From Ehretia macrophylla (taxonomy: Eukaryota > Streptophyta > Magnoliopsida > Boraginales > Ehretiaceae): 64,000 bases of DNA. Below the pieces are notes generated by a model. The model was not told the DNA's origin and did not search any database. It saw only the letters and a program-made list of their open reading frames with translations. This document shows positions 24,613-35,517 of this stretch, piece by piece. A program made the position numbers and the translations under genes. The number at the start of each line of letters is the position of its first letter. Position 1 is the stretch's first letter. The DNA is taken from positions 13,973,001 to 14,037,000 of the forward strand of contig CM075777.1 of NCBI GenBank assembly GCA_037974665.1. The letters are read 5' to 3'.

Positions 24613-25990
24613 CATGTATATGAGTTTCTAATTCTTTCATGTATATAATTATGCCCAACAAAGATATATGACGATTTATACAGTACTATAGGTAAGTATA
24701 CAAACTTTTATTGTTGTCATCATTATTACTGTATGATTATATAACTATTCACATTACGGTTTTATAATATAACTATTCTAGTTGTTTAACATCTGCATTG
24801 TGCATCAAAGATATATGATGCTTCATACATACTGTGTGTAAGTATTATATCTATTAACGTTTTCATCATTCTTATTGTATAATTTATATTATAATGATAT
24901 TATATTCACGTTATATACTAACTTTTAGACATTCATGATCAAGAGCATCCATATAATGGAAATTAGATTATGTTATCCTTGACTTTAATGTTCAGTACTT
25001 CTCATTCCTATGATGATAAGTTTTATATCAAATTATCATGTTTGAAAACATCAATTTAACATATGTATATGTTTTACTTTATTTATTTATTATTTTAAAG
25101 AAATACAAATTTACTGGACATCTAATTAAAGGTTCCTAAAAACCTGTGTAAATTATTGAAGATTTCTAAAAAACTATATTATATTTCCTAAATAAACATA
25201 AATGAAGATTTCTTTGCATTCTAGGAGATCATAAAACAGTCTACTATATTTTATTTTAATTGTTCTTATATTGAAACAAAAAATGAAAGATATGAATAAT
25301 ATCTTTATATTATGTAGCTTATCTCTGGTAAAAAGTCTACGATGAAAAAATTGTCAGCTTTATCTTCTAGATTGGATTATATTTCATATAAATTCGACAT
25401 AATCCAATATTTTGAATAACCAGAAGTTATTTTTGTTTGTTCTTTGGCATGACCGCTTAGGTCATATAGGTGTAACAATGATGAGAAGAAATCTTAAATA
25501 TTCAAATAGACACTCATTAAAGAATCGGATGATTTTTTACAAGTAAATTTTCATGTGCTGCTTGTTTTCAAAGAATTATAATTACTAGGCAATCTCCAAA
25601 TAAAGTTTACATTGAATCGTTTATATTTTTAATACGAATTCAAGTGAATATATATGGGTCTAGCAAAATATTTTGTTAATCACTTGTAACAAATTGCTAG
25701 ACCATTGCTTATGAGGTTGTCTAATTTTCTCTAAGGACATTGTATTGCATGTGGCAACACAAATTCTAGCAAGTCCAACTACTTATCACAAATACTTTCC
25801 AAAACTAAAATATCTCATCTCAGAAAATATGAGTGTGCAATATATGTTACAATACTCCACCATAGCACACAAAAATGAGTTTACAAAGACATTAAAACCT
25901 TATATTTGAATCTCTGTCAATTATTGAATATTTTAAATCATTGATTGGATTTATTTTGATAACATGTATTGCTAATGGTGAAATAATATT

Positions 25991-26592
25991 TGTTAGAATA
26001 TACACTTGTCTTACATCGAAAAATCAGAAACTCTAAGATCATCTTATAAGATCATGGGCTACTCCACTTAACACCAATTGATTTTAAGTTGGAACCTCAG
26101 GATTCTTAACATGGTTTGAAAGCTGGGCCATTGATCCAGTCATATTCATTCACATGCGACCCATTTTAAATCAGGTCCACTTGTGTTCAATTTTTTGCAT
26201 GTCATATTCTACGCATCTTCAATCTTCCATGTGTGATGTCATATTCTACGCATCTTCAATTTGCCTTGTGTATTCAATCTTCCATATGTGACGTCATATT
26301 TTACGCATCTTCAATTTGCCTCGTATATTCAATCTTCCATGTGTGACCATCTCAAAAATTTGGTCCACATGTATTCATTCTTCTAAGTGTAACCATCTCA
26401 AAATTAGGTTTACGTGTGTTTAATCTTTCACGTGTGACTCCCTCTCAAATTAGGTCACACATGAGGGAGAGTGTTAGAATATACACTTGTCCTCCATCGA
26501 AAAATTAAAAACTCTAAGATTATCATATAAGATCCTAAGGTACTCCACTTAACACAAATTGGTTTTAAGTTTGAACCTCAAGATTCTTAACA
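25991..26592 (+). mobile_element. TRIM (miniature LTR retrotransposon), complete ends
   Basis: Two 121-bp direct repeats (25991-26111 and 26472-26592), each running TGTTAGAATATAC...GATTCTTAACA, enclose a 360-bp non-coding interior. The flanks carry identical 5-bp target duplications ATATT at 25986-25990 and 26593-26597. A primer-site-like TGGTTTGAAAGC begins at 26113, and a GAGGGAGAG purine tract precedes the second repeat. The repeats differ at roughly 12 percent by eye, so the copy is old. The interior holds repeated units with CATATTCTACGCATCTTCAAT. It has no coding capacity, as usual for TRIMs. Confidence 0.88.
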
Positions 26593-27199
26593 ATATTCCT
26601 AACATTAAGGGAAGAAAAACAAAAACTGAAAAAGATTTAAGAATTTTTATGGAATGCATCATTATATTGATCCTCACGTAAATTAATGTGAACTGAATGT
26701 TCAGAAAACTATTTATTTGCAAAAAAAATTACAAAGATGCATTCAGATTTAAAAAAAATGATTAAGTCAAAATACCAGCTTTAAATGCTCCTGTTTGAAA
26801 TAATGTTATTGAAATGAGTCTATTACATGACTGAAGCGTGATAGAACTATTGGTTCCAAAAGAAAAAAGGAGCAAAATAAAGCAAGTTGGCGTTTTGAAA
26901 GTGTTTGATATCCTGAAGATGTCAAAACACAAAAACAAGTAGAAAATAACTAAGAAAAAAAAATACTCCAAGAGAATATCAGGTACTTGAATATTATATG
27001 CATATCGAAAATATTGAGAATGAAGAAATCTCAAAATAATGGAACCGAAAAGAAAAATTAATCATGATCAAATATTTGTATATGTAGTAGCGACTGACCT
27101 TATAAATAAATGCAAAAATCTTGAATATGAAGTTCATTGAAGATTGTCGACATAGAAGTTATTGGCCAAAAATAGAAATATGCTATCCAGATATATTTC

Positions 27200-27412
27200 A
27201 CAAAAAAAATGTGAAATTTTTGGCGTGACTTGAGCTAATGGTGTGAGCCTAACTAATATTCATGTGAGGTCATGTGCTGCTCCTTTGGCGTGACTTGAGC
27301 TTGAGTCGGCAATGTGAAGTTAAGCCTCTTGAGCCTTTACCTTATCACAAGAACTGCGAGATTTCTCGTATTCACAACACGGAACACACCACTAAACCAA
27401 AGGTCTAGTAGT
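27200..27412 (-). repeat. SINE-like repeat with tRNA-type head
   Basis: On the minus strand it begins with a head GGTTTAGTGGTGTG followed by a tRNA-like arm region (27360-27410). A body follows in which TTGGCGTGACTTGAGC is present twice (near 27220 and 27285), and the element ends near an A-rich stretch. The head is related to the tRNA-Pro-type SINE at 5568-5703, but the body differs. The ends are not fixed by a target duplication. Confidence 0.45.
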
Positions 27413-27485
27413 TAACCTCTAGGTTCTTAACCACTTTCCATTTACAACATTATTTTTTATTAGCAATATGCATTTTCTTCATTGG

Positions 27486-27868
27486 GTAAATTACTAAAAT
27501 GGTCCCTTATCTTATCGATTTGTGACAATTTCGTCCCTCATCTTCAAATCGCGACAAAGTAATCCCTCATCTTTTAATGTGTGATGTTGTTAGTCATTTT
27601 TGTGAAAAAATATTAAAAATCTAACGGAAAACTCACATGTGTTGCACGTGACCACCATATGAAATAAGAATTTTGCCCCTGTTATTTTTGAAAAATAATG
27701 ACCACGTGCAATTCATGTGAATTTTCCGTTAGATTTTTAATATTTTTTTACAAAAAGGACCAATGACGTCACGAACTGAAAAATAAGGGACTAATTTATC
27801 ATAATTTGAAGATAAAAGACGAATTTATTATAAACTGATAAGATAAGAGACCATTTTGATAAATACTT
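27486..27868. repeat. Foldback MITE with long imperfect inverted repeats
   Basis: The left arm starting TAAATTACTAAAATGGTCCC (27486) is mirrored by the right arm ending near 27866. Complementarity runs inward for about 170 bases per arm and includes AATATTAAAAATCTAACGG on the left and its complement on the right. The centre lies near 27670. It has no coding capacity. The structure fits a foldback MITE; the superfamily cannot be told because no target duplication could be fixed. Confidence 0.75.
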
Positions 27869-29700
27869 AGTACGTGTATTATGATTATGTACTATTATGA
27901 TCTTATCAATTATTCTTTTATCCATGTAAACACTTCGTAGGTGTAATATGTAGTTTTTTATTATATAAATAAAGATAAGTGGAAGAATGAATCTACAAGT
28001 GCAAGAAAAAGATTAAAAAGTATTCAACATATATTAAAGCCAATTTCAAAGAAGAATGGGCCACATATCTCTATTCTACAGTTTTTGCAACGTCTGAATA
28101 TATGTAGCTCCCTTTCATACCCTTTACAACAATTGTAACTTTCTTAAGATGTGATATGGCAATATCTATTCAATGCATGATATGCAACGTATTCCCTAGT
28201 CTTAATTTAATGGATAGGCATGTCTCGTGACAGTGGAAAGAATGTCAAGAGTTGACCAAGAAACGCAACCAAAAAAAAATTGTCGGGTGCAATTTATCAA
28301 TTTGCTTGATGTGTATGTTTTTTTTTTTTTTTTAAATAATTAGAAAGTCATTTTAAATATGATGACATTGAATTTTACTTTAAAAATATAAACTATGCGG
28401 TATATTAACATGTTTTAATACATGCTCTAAGTGAACACAATGTTTGTGATGTGATTGATTTGTATGTTTGTTCAAAACGTGTGGCAAAGCAGATAAAGTT
28501 GGGTGTGTTGATAAGCATGCAAGAGTTCTTTTGTGGTTGTATGAGATTATATGTTCTACTATAGATAAGATTCACATTTAATTGAGTAAACATCAACAAG
28601 TATTGGATGTTAGTGTACATTTGCGTGAATATGAAATACTACCATTTAAAATAATTTGACCTAAATTATCTTAAAAATAGAATATGGTGATAATGATGAT
28701 TATAATTTTTTTTTCTTTTTGTACTTTTTTCTCTTAAATATAAAATATGATCCATTCAATTTTTTTTGCTCTTCTATATTTGAGTTTTTTGGCTGTGCTT
28801 GTTCAACGTTCTCGTTGCTTGTGTCAGTGCCAATTTTGTCTAAATTGCAGAATATTTGTGATTATTTGAAGGATCGAAAATGTGCACGATATTGAACAAA
28901 AACCCTAACATGTATGAGATAAGTACTTATGACTTCTTTAATTTGATTAACATTTCAATACAAATTGATGGAATTGATGGGATTGTCATTTGCCAAATCA
29001 AAGTAGAATAGGTAAAAATAAAAGATAATGTATAAAGTCTTCTCTGATTGTAAAACTATCATTGTTTGGAAACACTTGTGGTACGAAATTCATTTGATTA
29101 TAAACGAATTCCGTGAGAATTTGTATTTATAAATAAATTCTCTAATTTAGAACTGAAAAATATTATTAAGTCAATTTAGTAATTTGTAAATATATTTATT
29201 GTAGAAGTTAATTTTGTGATTTGTTAATATATTTATTGTAGATATTCCTTTTCTATCTTTATATCTTGAAACTTTGCTTGTGAAACTTTGACATGAATAT
29301 ATATTCCATCAATATCACCAATCAATTTTAAATTAAAATTTAATTAATTAGTATTAATGAATAGATAACATAAATAAATAATTTATAATTTTAGATGTAT
29401 AATTAAGTATGTTAAGACTACCTGTAAATAAGGACGAATAAATAAATAACTTATGATTTGAGTTTCTAGTTTGAAGATGAAAAAGAAAATTGGATTAAGA
29501 AATATGAAAAAAAAAATTATCGTGAAGAAGCTCGCAAAAAGAAGAAGTAATTACATATAGAATGAGGGCAAAAGAATAGGAGTAGTAAAAAAGAAAAGAA
29601 AACTTAGAGGGCATTTTAGTTTTTAAAAGATGACTACTAATTTGGCGGCCTGTAATTACAAATTTCATCTCTTGAACAAAGATTTGGATAAAGTTTGAGT
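27869..29700. other. AT-rich intergenic stretch
   Basis: No gene or RNA is recognisable. Poly-T and poly-A runs occur (near 28319-28334 and 29506), and short near-repeats of TTTGTAATATATTTATTGTAG type lie around 29185-29240. The stretch is probably decayed repeat DNA. Confidence 0.45.
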
Positions 29701-29702
29701 AA

Positions 29703-30103
29703 GACTCTATTTGACCTAGTTTTTAGACATTCAAAAGCACTTTCTATGGCTTTAGAAGCTGAAGGTTTTTAACCAATTTTTAAAAGTGTTTTTAGATAAA
29801 AGTTGAAATTGAAAAAACTTAAAAAAGAATAAGCTCCAAATTGGTACTTTTCAAAAAAGGATTTTGCGAAGCTAATTTTACATAATCTGAGAAACTGTTT
29901 CCTTTTTCTTTCTCAAATATACCCTTTTAAATTTTTTAAAGTTCAATATTGTCCTCAAAATTTTTAAAAGCTCAAATTGCCAAACATAAGCTAAATAATC
30001 AACGACTTTTATTCAACAACACTTCTAAACAAAGTTCTACTGCTAAAAGCTCTACAACTTAAAAGTTAAAATTTCACAACTAAGTCAAACAGATCCTAAA
30101 TTC
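29703..30103. repeat. MITE-like element with imperfect terminal inverted repeats
   Basis: The left end GACTCTATTTGACCTAGTT is matched by the complement of the right end (GATCTGTTTGACTTAGTT), and further inverted similarity runs inward around AGCTTTTAG/CTAAAAGCT segments. Length is about 400 bp, AT-rich, with no coding frame. It is a common plant MITE layout. Target duplication was not resolved. Confidence 0.5.
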
Positions 30104-30524
30104 AGGATTTGTAAATTTTGGAATTTTAATTTTTAAAAAGGTACCTCCAAATACAAAAAGTTAGATTTACAAATAAATTTTACAAAATATTATAGAATAT
30201 ATTTGTTTCAAACAGTATAAGCTAAAAAGAAAAATATTACAACATGAGTATAACACTCTTTGTTTTGTAGTAAAATAATGTAAGGTAATATATTATGAAC
30301 ATGTTAAATTGATACCGGTTAAGATATGTCACACCTCATCTCATACAATAGGTTGACCTGGCTAAGACACGACCTATCACTCGTTTTTCTTTTGGTAATT
30401 GAAAATATTTCCACTAGACAAATTAAAGAAATATAAATAAAGTAAATAGCAATTAACCTACACCCATAAGAGAGATGACTAGAAATATTAGCTTCCTAAT
30501 CAAAAGATAAATTTGTAGACCAAC

Positions 30525-30610
30525 AAGCCTTTAGTCTAGTGGTATGTTTCTTGTTATAAGTGCAAGAGATTGTGAGATTAATTTTCATAAGTGACGATAT
30601 TTTTTAATAT
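30525..30610 (+). repeat. SINE head fragment
   Basis: CTTTAGTCTAGTGGTATG followed by a GTGCAAGAGATTGTGAG arm resembles the tRNA-Pro-type heads of the SINEs at 1088 and 5568. The body has decayed and there is no clear tail. Confidence 0.4.
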
Positions 30611-31154
30611 ATTTTGTATGACTTGTAGAAGTCAATAATTTAACTATCCAATCAAGCTGATTTCCTGAGCTTCTATCTTCAATGGAGTCTTTATAATGGG
30701 TCTCTATAAATCATTTATAGAGACCCATATAGAGACTAAATAGTGTTTTAGAGACCCACTTAGAGACTAATGCAAAAAAACTGTTTTAAATACCTATTTA
30801 GAGACCAAGATAAAAAAAAATATCCCCGATGACGATCTCCATAAAATTGAATTTCTATATTGTGTTAATTTTAATTTTATATAATAATTTGATTATGTGT
30901 TATTTTTTTTAATTAATTGTTATTTAGATTATTTTAACTTCTTTAACAAATATTTCAACCAAAAAATAAATAAATTGCAATGAACATAACATTTTAAAAA
31001 AACTATACGTAAAAAAAATCTTAATTAAAAAACCCTAAATGCAAAACCTTAATTAAAAAATCTAATTAAAAAAACTTAATTACAAAATTCCTTTTAAAAA
31101 ATCCTAAATAAATATATATAAAAAATTTAATTAAAAAATAATAATAATAACCCT

Positions 31155-31530
31155 AACTTTTACCCACCCACCCAATTCCCTTGTTCCCTTCTCTGCGCAG
31201 CAGCCCCAATCCCAATTCCCTTTTGCGCAGAGCCCCAATCTTTCCCATCTTTCCCTTTTTCCTTTCTCTGCGCAGCAGCGACACACCCCCTCCCCCCTCC
31301 CTCCCTCCCTCCCCTCTATTCTTCTTCTTTTTTCCCTGCAGCGCATCAGCGCCCCCCTCTTCTTCCTATTTTTTCCCTGCAGCGCATCAGCGCCCCCCTC
31401 CCCCCCCTCCTCTTCTCCGCTGCATCCCACCCCCACTCCACCATCTTCTCCGCTGCCACCTCACCACCGGCAAAACCACCAACACAAATTTTATGTTTTT
31501 TTTTTTTTTTTTTTCAGATCTGTGTTGACC
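31155..31530 (+). other. C/T-rich, gene-leader-like segment
   Basis: The segment is strongly pyrimidine-rich, with TCTGCGCAGCAGC repeated and GCAGCGCATCAGCGCCCCCC present twice (about 31339 and 31377). It gives proline/serine-rich frames on the plus strand that I do not regard as a protein gene. It resembles the 5' leader and first-exon region of a plant gene captured by the surrounding element. The donor gene is not recognised. Confidence 0.35.
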
Positions 31531-31646
31531 TTTTTTTTTTTTTGTTATTTGTTGAAAAAAATAATTCTATTGTAATTTTTTTTATTTTTGTTAAATTTTT
31601 TTGTTGGTGTTTGTTCTCATTGTTTAATACTTTTTTTTTTTTTTTT

Positions 31647-31689
31647 TCAGATCTGACGATGTCAGATTGTCTGACATCGTCAGATCTGA
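31647..31689. repeat. Perfect hairpin, 20-bp arms, 3-base loop
   Basis: The arms 31647-31666 and 31670-31689 are exact reverse complements, each containing AGATCTGACGATGTC or its complement, with loop TTG. It lies immediately after a T run of more than 20 bases. Confidence 0.95.
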
Positions 31690-31944
31690 TATAATTTTTT
31701 TGTAGACTTATTTTTGTCTTCTTGTATAGTCTCCATTTTTTTCAACAAATTTGTTAAAAAAAATGGAGACTAGGTGCTATTTTGGAGACTCAAAGCTTGA
31801 GTGATGTCATGATTTTGTCAAAAACTATCAAATAGTGTTTTAGAGACCCTCATTGGTGATAAATTTTGATCAATGGAGTCTTTAAAACATCAATTATTGC
31901 TGTTTAGAGACTCCTTAGAGACTCTATTGAGGATGCCCTAACAT

Positions 31945-33150
31945 GTTGAGAATTGACTGTTTCTATAGATAGTAAGGAGACCTGATTTGGTTTAAATTCG
32001 AAACTCGTAGGTTTTGATGCATCCACGCAATCTAGTTACTTTCGCGCCTCATTGTGCGCAATAGTCACTAGCCTTTATAGTTTCGGACACCTATTACTTA
32101 TTTCTATGGTATTCACGATATGGGTTCTTCTTCTATGAGACATGTGGTAAATTTGTCATATGCACATAGATAAAAAGTGTTTCAATTAGTTGACAAATGT
32201 TAATTAATTATCATAAGTGAGGACATCATAGTAATTTATTTAAAACTCTGTAAGGTCAAATTAGTAAAAAGAGAAATTTCAGACATTCTAATATAACATA
32301 TATATACGATACAGACTAATGTGGATTAATTTTATAAAATAACAACTTAACATTTAGCTGTGGTAAATTTGTCATATGCCTCATAGAAGAATTTTCCTCA
32401 CGAGATTAGCAATGAAGTTTAGAAGGGTTGTGATTTTTTATTTTTTTTAATTTAAGGAAAGACTAAACTGTATAATGCATATTAAAAAATGTCATTCACA
32501 AGAATTAATTCATAATTTCTTACACTTATATAAGGACGAATGTAATAAGGGGGCAGTGGGGGCTCAACTCCCACTTGCCCCTAGAACAAAATTATTAAAT
32601 AGTGAGTTTGAGTTATATTTTTTGAAATTGTACATAATTGTAAAGTGTTTTTAGGCTAAAAAATTAATTTAGCCTCCATTGAAAAAAAAAATTCATATAT
32701 TAGTATTAAATTGTGTGTTTTTAGTCCCAAGCCCACTTAATAAAAATTTTAAATCTGCTCCTCCACTTACAACGAGGAGCATACCGCTAGCTCAAAGACC
32801 TAATTGTTGTGATGAAAATTTTCACTTAAAACACATTTTAGAATTGAGAATAGTGAGGGGAAGGAGAGTGAAACTAGTATACTGGGATATCCGTTGGAGG
32901 GAAACTTGTTTTTGAGAATAGGTTTTTGAAAACAATTGCATCCAAACAATTTTTTTTTGTCTTTTTGTTTTTTGTTTTTGAAAAAAAAAAAAAACAGTTT
33001 TTGAAAACCATTCCAAATAAGCCCCAAATCTCTTGTGTGTAATATATAACAATGTTCTTTTAGTTTTCCTTCATCCATTTTCTCCCATTATCAGAAAAAC
33101 AATGAAAAAAGGAAAGGACCTTCGATTTTCTCCCAATTTGGGAAAAAAAC
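31945..33150. other. AT-rich intergenic stretch with decayed repeat
   Basis: No gene is seen. On the minus strand a segment at about 32700-32800 carries a TTTGAGCTAGCGGTATG tRNA-like head followed by repeat-like sequence running to a C/G-rich patch near 32550-32585, possibly another SINE-type remnant. The remainder is unassigned. Confidence 0.35.
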
Positions 33151-33297
33151 AATATGTAAGGAAAGGATCCCTTAAAAAACTGTTTTTAAAAAAAAAATGA
33201 GACTTAGTTCTTACCATAAAAATACAATATGTAAGGAAAGGATCCCTTAAAAAACTGTTTTTAAAAAAAATGAGACTTAGTTCTTACCATAAAAATG
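33151..33297. repeat. 75-bp tandem duplication
   Basis: The segment starting AATATGTAAGGAAAGGATCC at 33151 is repeated at 33226 almost unchanged, differing mainly in the length of an A run. The near-identity implies a recent local duplication. Confidence 0.9.
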
Positions 33298-33455
33298 AGA
33301 GGTGAAAAGGTGAAAAAGTGATATAACACATTACTCAAAAAATATAACATGCCAAATATACTTTATTTTTTCAACAAAATTATAATTTTTTGCCCACAAT
33401 AAAATAAAATAAATAACTACCCTAAACCCTGATAAGGCTATATGCAAAAGTGATT

Positions 33456-33615
33456 TTAAAAAGTTATAAGAAAATAATAATTCTTTTCTTTTTTCCTTTC
33501 CCTCCTCATGGTTATGCTATTCATTATTCAAACAAAACGAACTAATTTACAAAAGTTATAAGAAAATAATACTTCTTTTCTTTTTCCTTTCCCTCCTCAT
33601 GATTATGCTGTTCAA
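33456..33615. repeat. About 93-bp near-tandem duplication
   Basis: AAGTTATAAGAAAATAAT followed by TTCTTTTC..TTTCCCTCCTCATG and TTATGCT occurs at about 33462 and again at about 33554, with a few differences. Confidence 0.75.
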
Positions 33616-33639
33616 CCAAAATGAACTTGCATCCTATCA

Positions 33640-34430
33640 TTCTCTTGCAAGGAGGGAAATGTTACAAGGTATTAAAGAATCCCTCCATAACTATAATTTA
33701 GAATAATCCTCTCAATTTGAAATTTTTCGAGGTGAAAGGAAAACTTAATTTAAGCCTTTCTTGTCCTTGAACTTTTATTTTGTAATTATCATGGTATCGA
33801 TATGAAAAGAGTACTTAATTAACTGTTCATTTAAAACTATCATTTCCTTTCATTTTTTTTTTCCTTCTCCAATCTAGACAAAAAATCATAATTTTTTTTG
33901 CAATTTAAATAATGGAATCTCTTTCCTTTTGTTTCTTTTATTTTTTCCCTCTCCCTCACGTTCCTTTCCTTTCCTTTCCATTGTGCAATCCAAACAACGT
34001 GTTCATCACTAGGAGAGGGCATTTGGGCTATGCTAAAAGAAAAAAGAGAATCTCAGTCATTAAAAACTTTGAATTCAACGCTCAACAATCCATCTCATAA
34101 TCTTTAAATGACAATAATAACTAGAAAAGAATCCAAATCCAAAGGGATAAGTTCTTTCCTCTTTTTTTTTTTTTTTTCTTGGTCAAATTCTCACCAAAAT
34201 GTTCTCTTTCTTCATTTTGACAGCCGATATTCTCCCTGTTTTTTGGATGGCTCATATCTCCCCTTCTATACACTAAGAAAGAGATTATAAAAAGATCCAA
34301 ACCCGATAAAGACCATCCTTTCAGTAAGCATAACCTAGATACTCAGGTTAGTTGTACAGTCTCAAGCTGTGAATACTATGCAGAATAAGGAAAAATGGTA
34401 ACAAAAAAAAGTATAAATAACCAAATACCA
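33640..34430. other. Intergenic, pyrimidine-tract repeat
   Basis: No gene is recognised. Positions 33840-34000 include TTCC-rich tracts and a GTGCAATCCAAAC segment shared with 1740-1825, suggesting two copies of one dispersed repeat. Confidence 0.35.
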
Positions 34431-34431
34431 A

Positions 34432-34660
34432 ATTTTTTTTTTTTTTTTAATGACAGGAAACTCCCTCAAGGAAGTCCTTCGGGTTTATACCAAGGGTACC
34501 AAACCCAGATATATGACTTCGTTCAGAGAAAATATAGTCCAAATTAGTCACGTACAAGAATAATTGAAATTAACTCTAAAAAAATTAATTTCTTGACTGA
34601 TTCGAACTTGAGACGTGAACAATTATCTTGCATATCAAATAACGGTAACCATAAAAGAGA
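34432..34660 (-). repeat. tRNA-derived SINE-like element with poly(A) tail
   Basis: On the minus strand a B-box-like AAGTTCGAATCAG (near 34600) precedes a body containing CTGGGTTTGGTACCC and GGACTTCCTTGAGG. The body ends in a run of about 17 A (34432-34449 on the plus strand as T). A-box-like sequence lies near 34630. Order and tail fit a plant SINE, distinct from the tRNA-Pro-headed family. Confidence 0.55.
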
Positions 34661-35517
34661 AACTCATACGACTGATCATGTGCAATCAAAAGGTTCCTAG
34701 CAGGCAATCACGCAATTACTGCTTCCTAAAAGAACGTAGCTGCTATGAAACAAGGGGTGCCCTAAGAAGACAATTATCCTTATTGTCTATCAAAGCCGAT
34801 TAAGCTAGTCACAATCAAGTTACCCCAATGACACAGAGAAGCACTTGTAGGCACATACGCGCAAGCGCGCGCACACACAGAAAGAAAACGAACCCGTATG
34901 CTAATCCATGTGCAACAATTATCTGAAAGTATTCATGGTTCACTTCTTCGGAAGTAATAAACGTAGAAAAAAAGTCTCATGACTGTGCCAGAAAGCCCTT
35001 GAGCTGGTGGTTTTTCAGGTCCGAAAACCTTGATCTGGGGATTGATCAAAGAAGCCTACAGAGAAAGTAATCTGATTGCACGCAAACACACAAGAAAACA
35101 CATTTGAAAGCTTTTCCATAGCACGCTTTTCTTTTTTACTGTGGTGGGAGTGGTGAAGATAAAAAAACCTCAGCAAAGCAAAACGCAACTTCAACGACCA
35201 TGAATACTAGTTGAAATTCTAGGGTGCAATTCATCGAAGGGCAAATCATGTTATGTCTATATACATATATACATAGATCTATTTACATCTTGCATATTTT
35301 TAATGAAACTACAAACGAAAAACTTGTATAAACCACAATCTTCACCGTCAGAATAACCTGACCTGTAGTTGGTAGTTTCCTTTGTCTATTGCGCCTTTGC
35401 TTGAGTATAAAATCATCAGTTAATTCACTGCTGTGTTATGTGCAATATATGTGCCTATAACTGTTAATCTTCCAATCTTAGGTATTTGGTATTGCCATTC
35501 TATTTAGCATCAGCTGT
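34661..35517. other. Downstream flank and probable 3'UTR of the aspartic protease gene
   Basis: No gene is seen. The stretch next to 35517 is likely the 3' untranslated region of the minus-strand protease gene. A GCGCAAGCGCGCGCACACAC purine/pyrimidine alternation lies at about 34859-34878. The poly(A) site is not determined. Confidence 0.4.

Larger units (their letters stand above)
12880..27190 (+). mobile_element. Decayed copia (Ty1) retrotransposon fossil, split by two later insertions
   Basis: The leader near 12940-13075 has a TATAAATAG-type box and a TATAACACGTTATTAGCAT segment, the primer-binding region typical of a plant copia lineage of the Ivana/Oryco kind. Weak gag similarity follows at about 13120-14000. 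After the Sirevirus insertion, integrase-like sequence resumes at about 25420-25880, where a WHDRLGHIG-type zinc-finger motif is visible. Pol-linker-like sequence continues to about 27180. The element is heavily broken throughout and both ends are uncertain. It is clearly the oldest layer here, since the Sirevirus at 14920-24612 and the TRIM at 25991-26592 sit inside it with their own target duplications. Family placement is by memory of motifs only. Confidence 0.6.
30664..31944. mobile_element. Composite inverted-terminal-repeat DNA element with GC-rich insert
   Basis: The left end (TTCAATGGAGTCTTTATAATGG region, 30677-30700) and the right end (complement of 31880-31940, with TCAATAGAGTCTCTAAGG) form imperfect terminal inverted repeats. 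Both ends are rich in AGAGAC/GTCTCT motifs. The interior holds a 380-bp C-rich segment (31150-31530) unlike its AT-rich surroundings and a perfect hairpin at 31647-31689. It is probably a non-autonomous DNA transposon, hAT- or MULE-like, that has picked up foreign sequence. No target duplication was found and no transposase is encoded. Confidence 0.5.

Noticed and set aside
25990-26600. CRISPR-like array from the repeated CATATTCTACGCATC units
   Set aside because: Only about three imperfect units inside a TRIM in plant DNA; there are no regular spacers or cas genes.
12880-27190. A new multi-gene system in the block of open frames around 16-23 kb
   Set aside because: Every long frame is explained by gag, pol and extra-frame parts of a Sirevirus-type element bounded by LTRs and target duplications.
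31181-31528. Proline/serine-rich plus-strand frame of 115 residues and its antisense frame
   Set aside because: Low-complexity translation of a C/T-rich tract inside a DNA element; no conserved motif or splice context.
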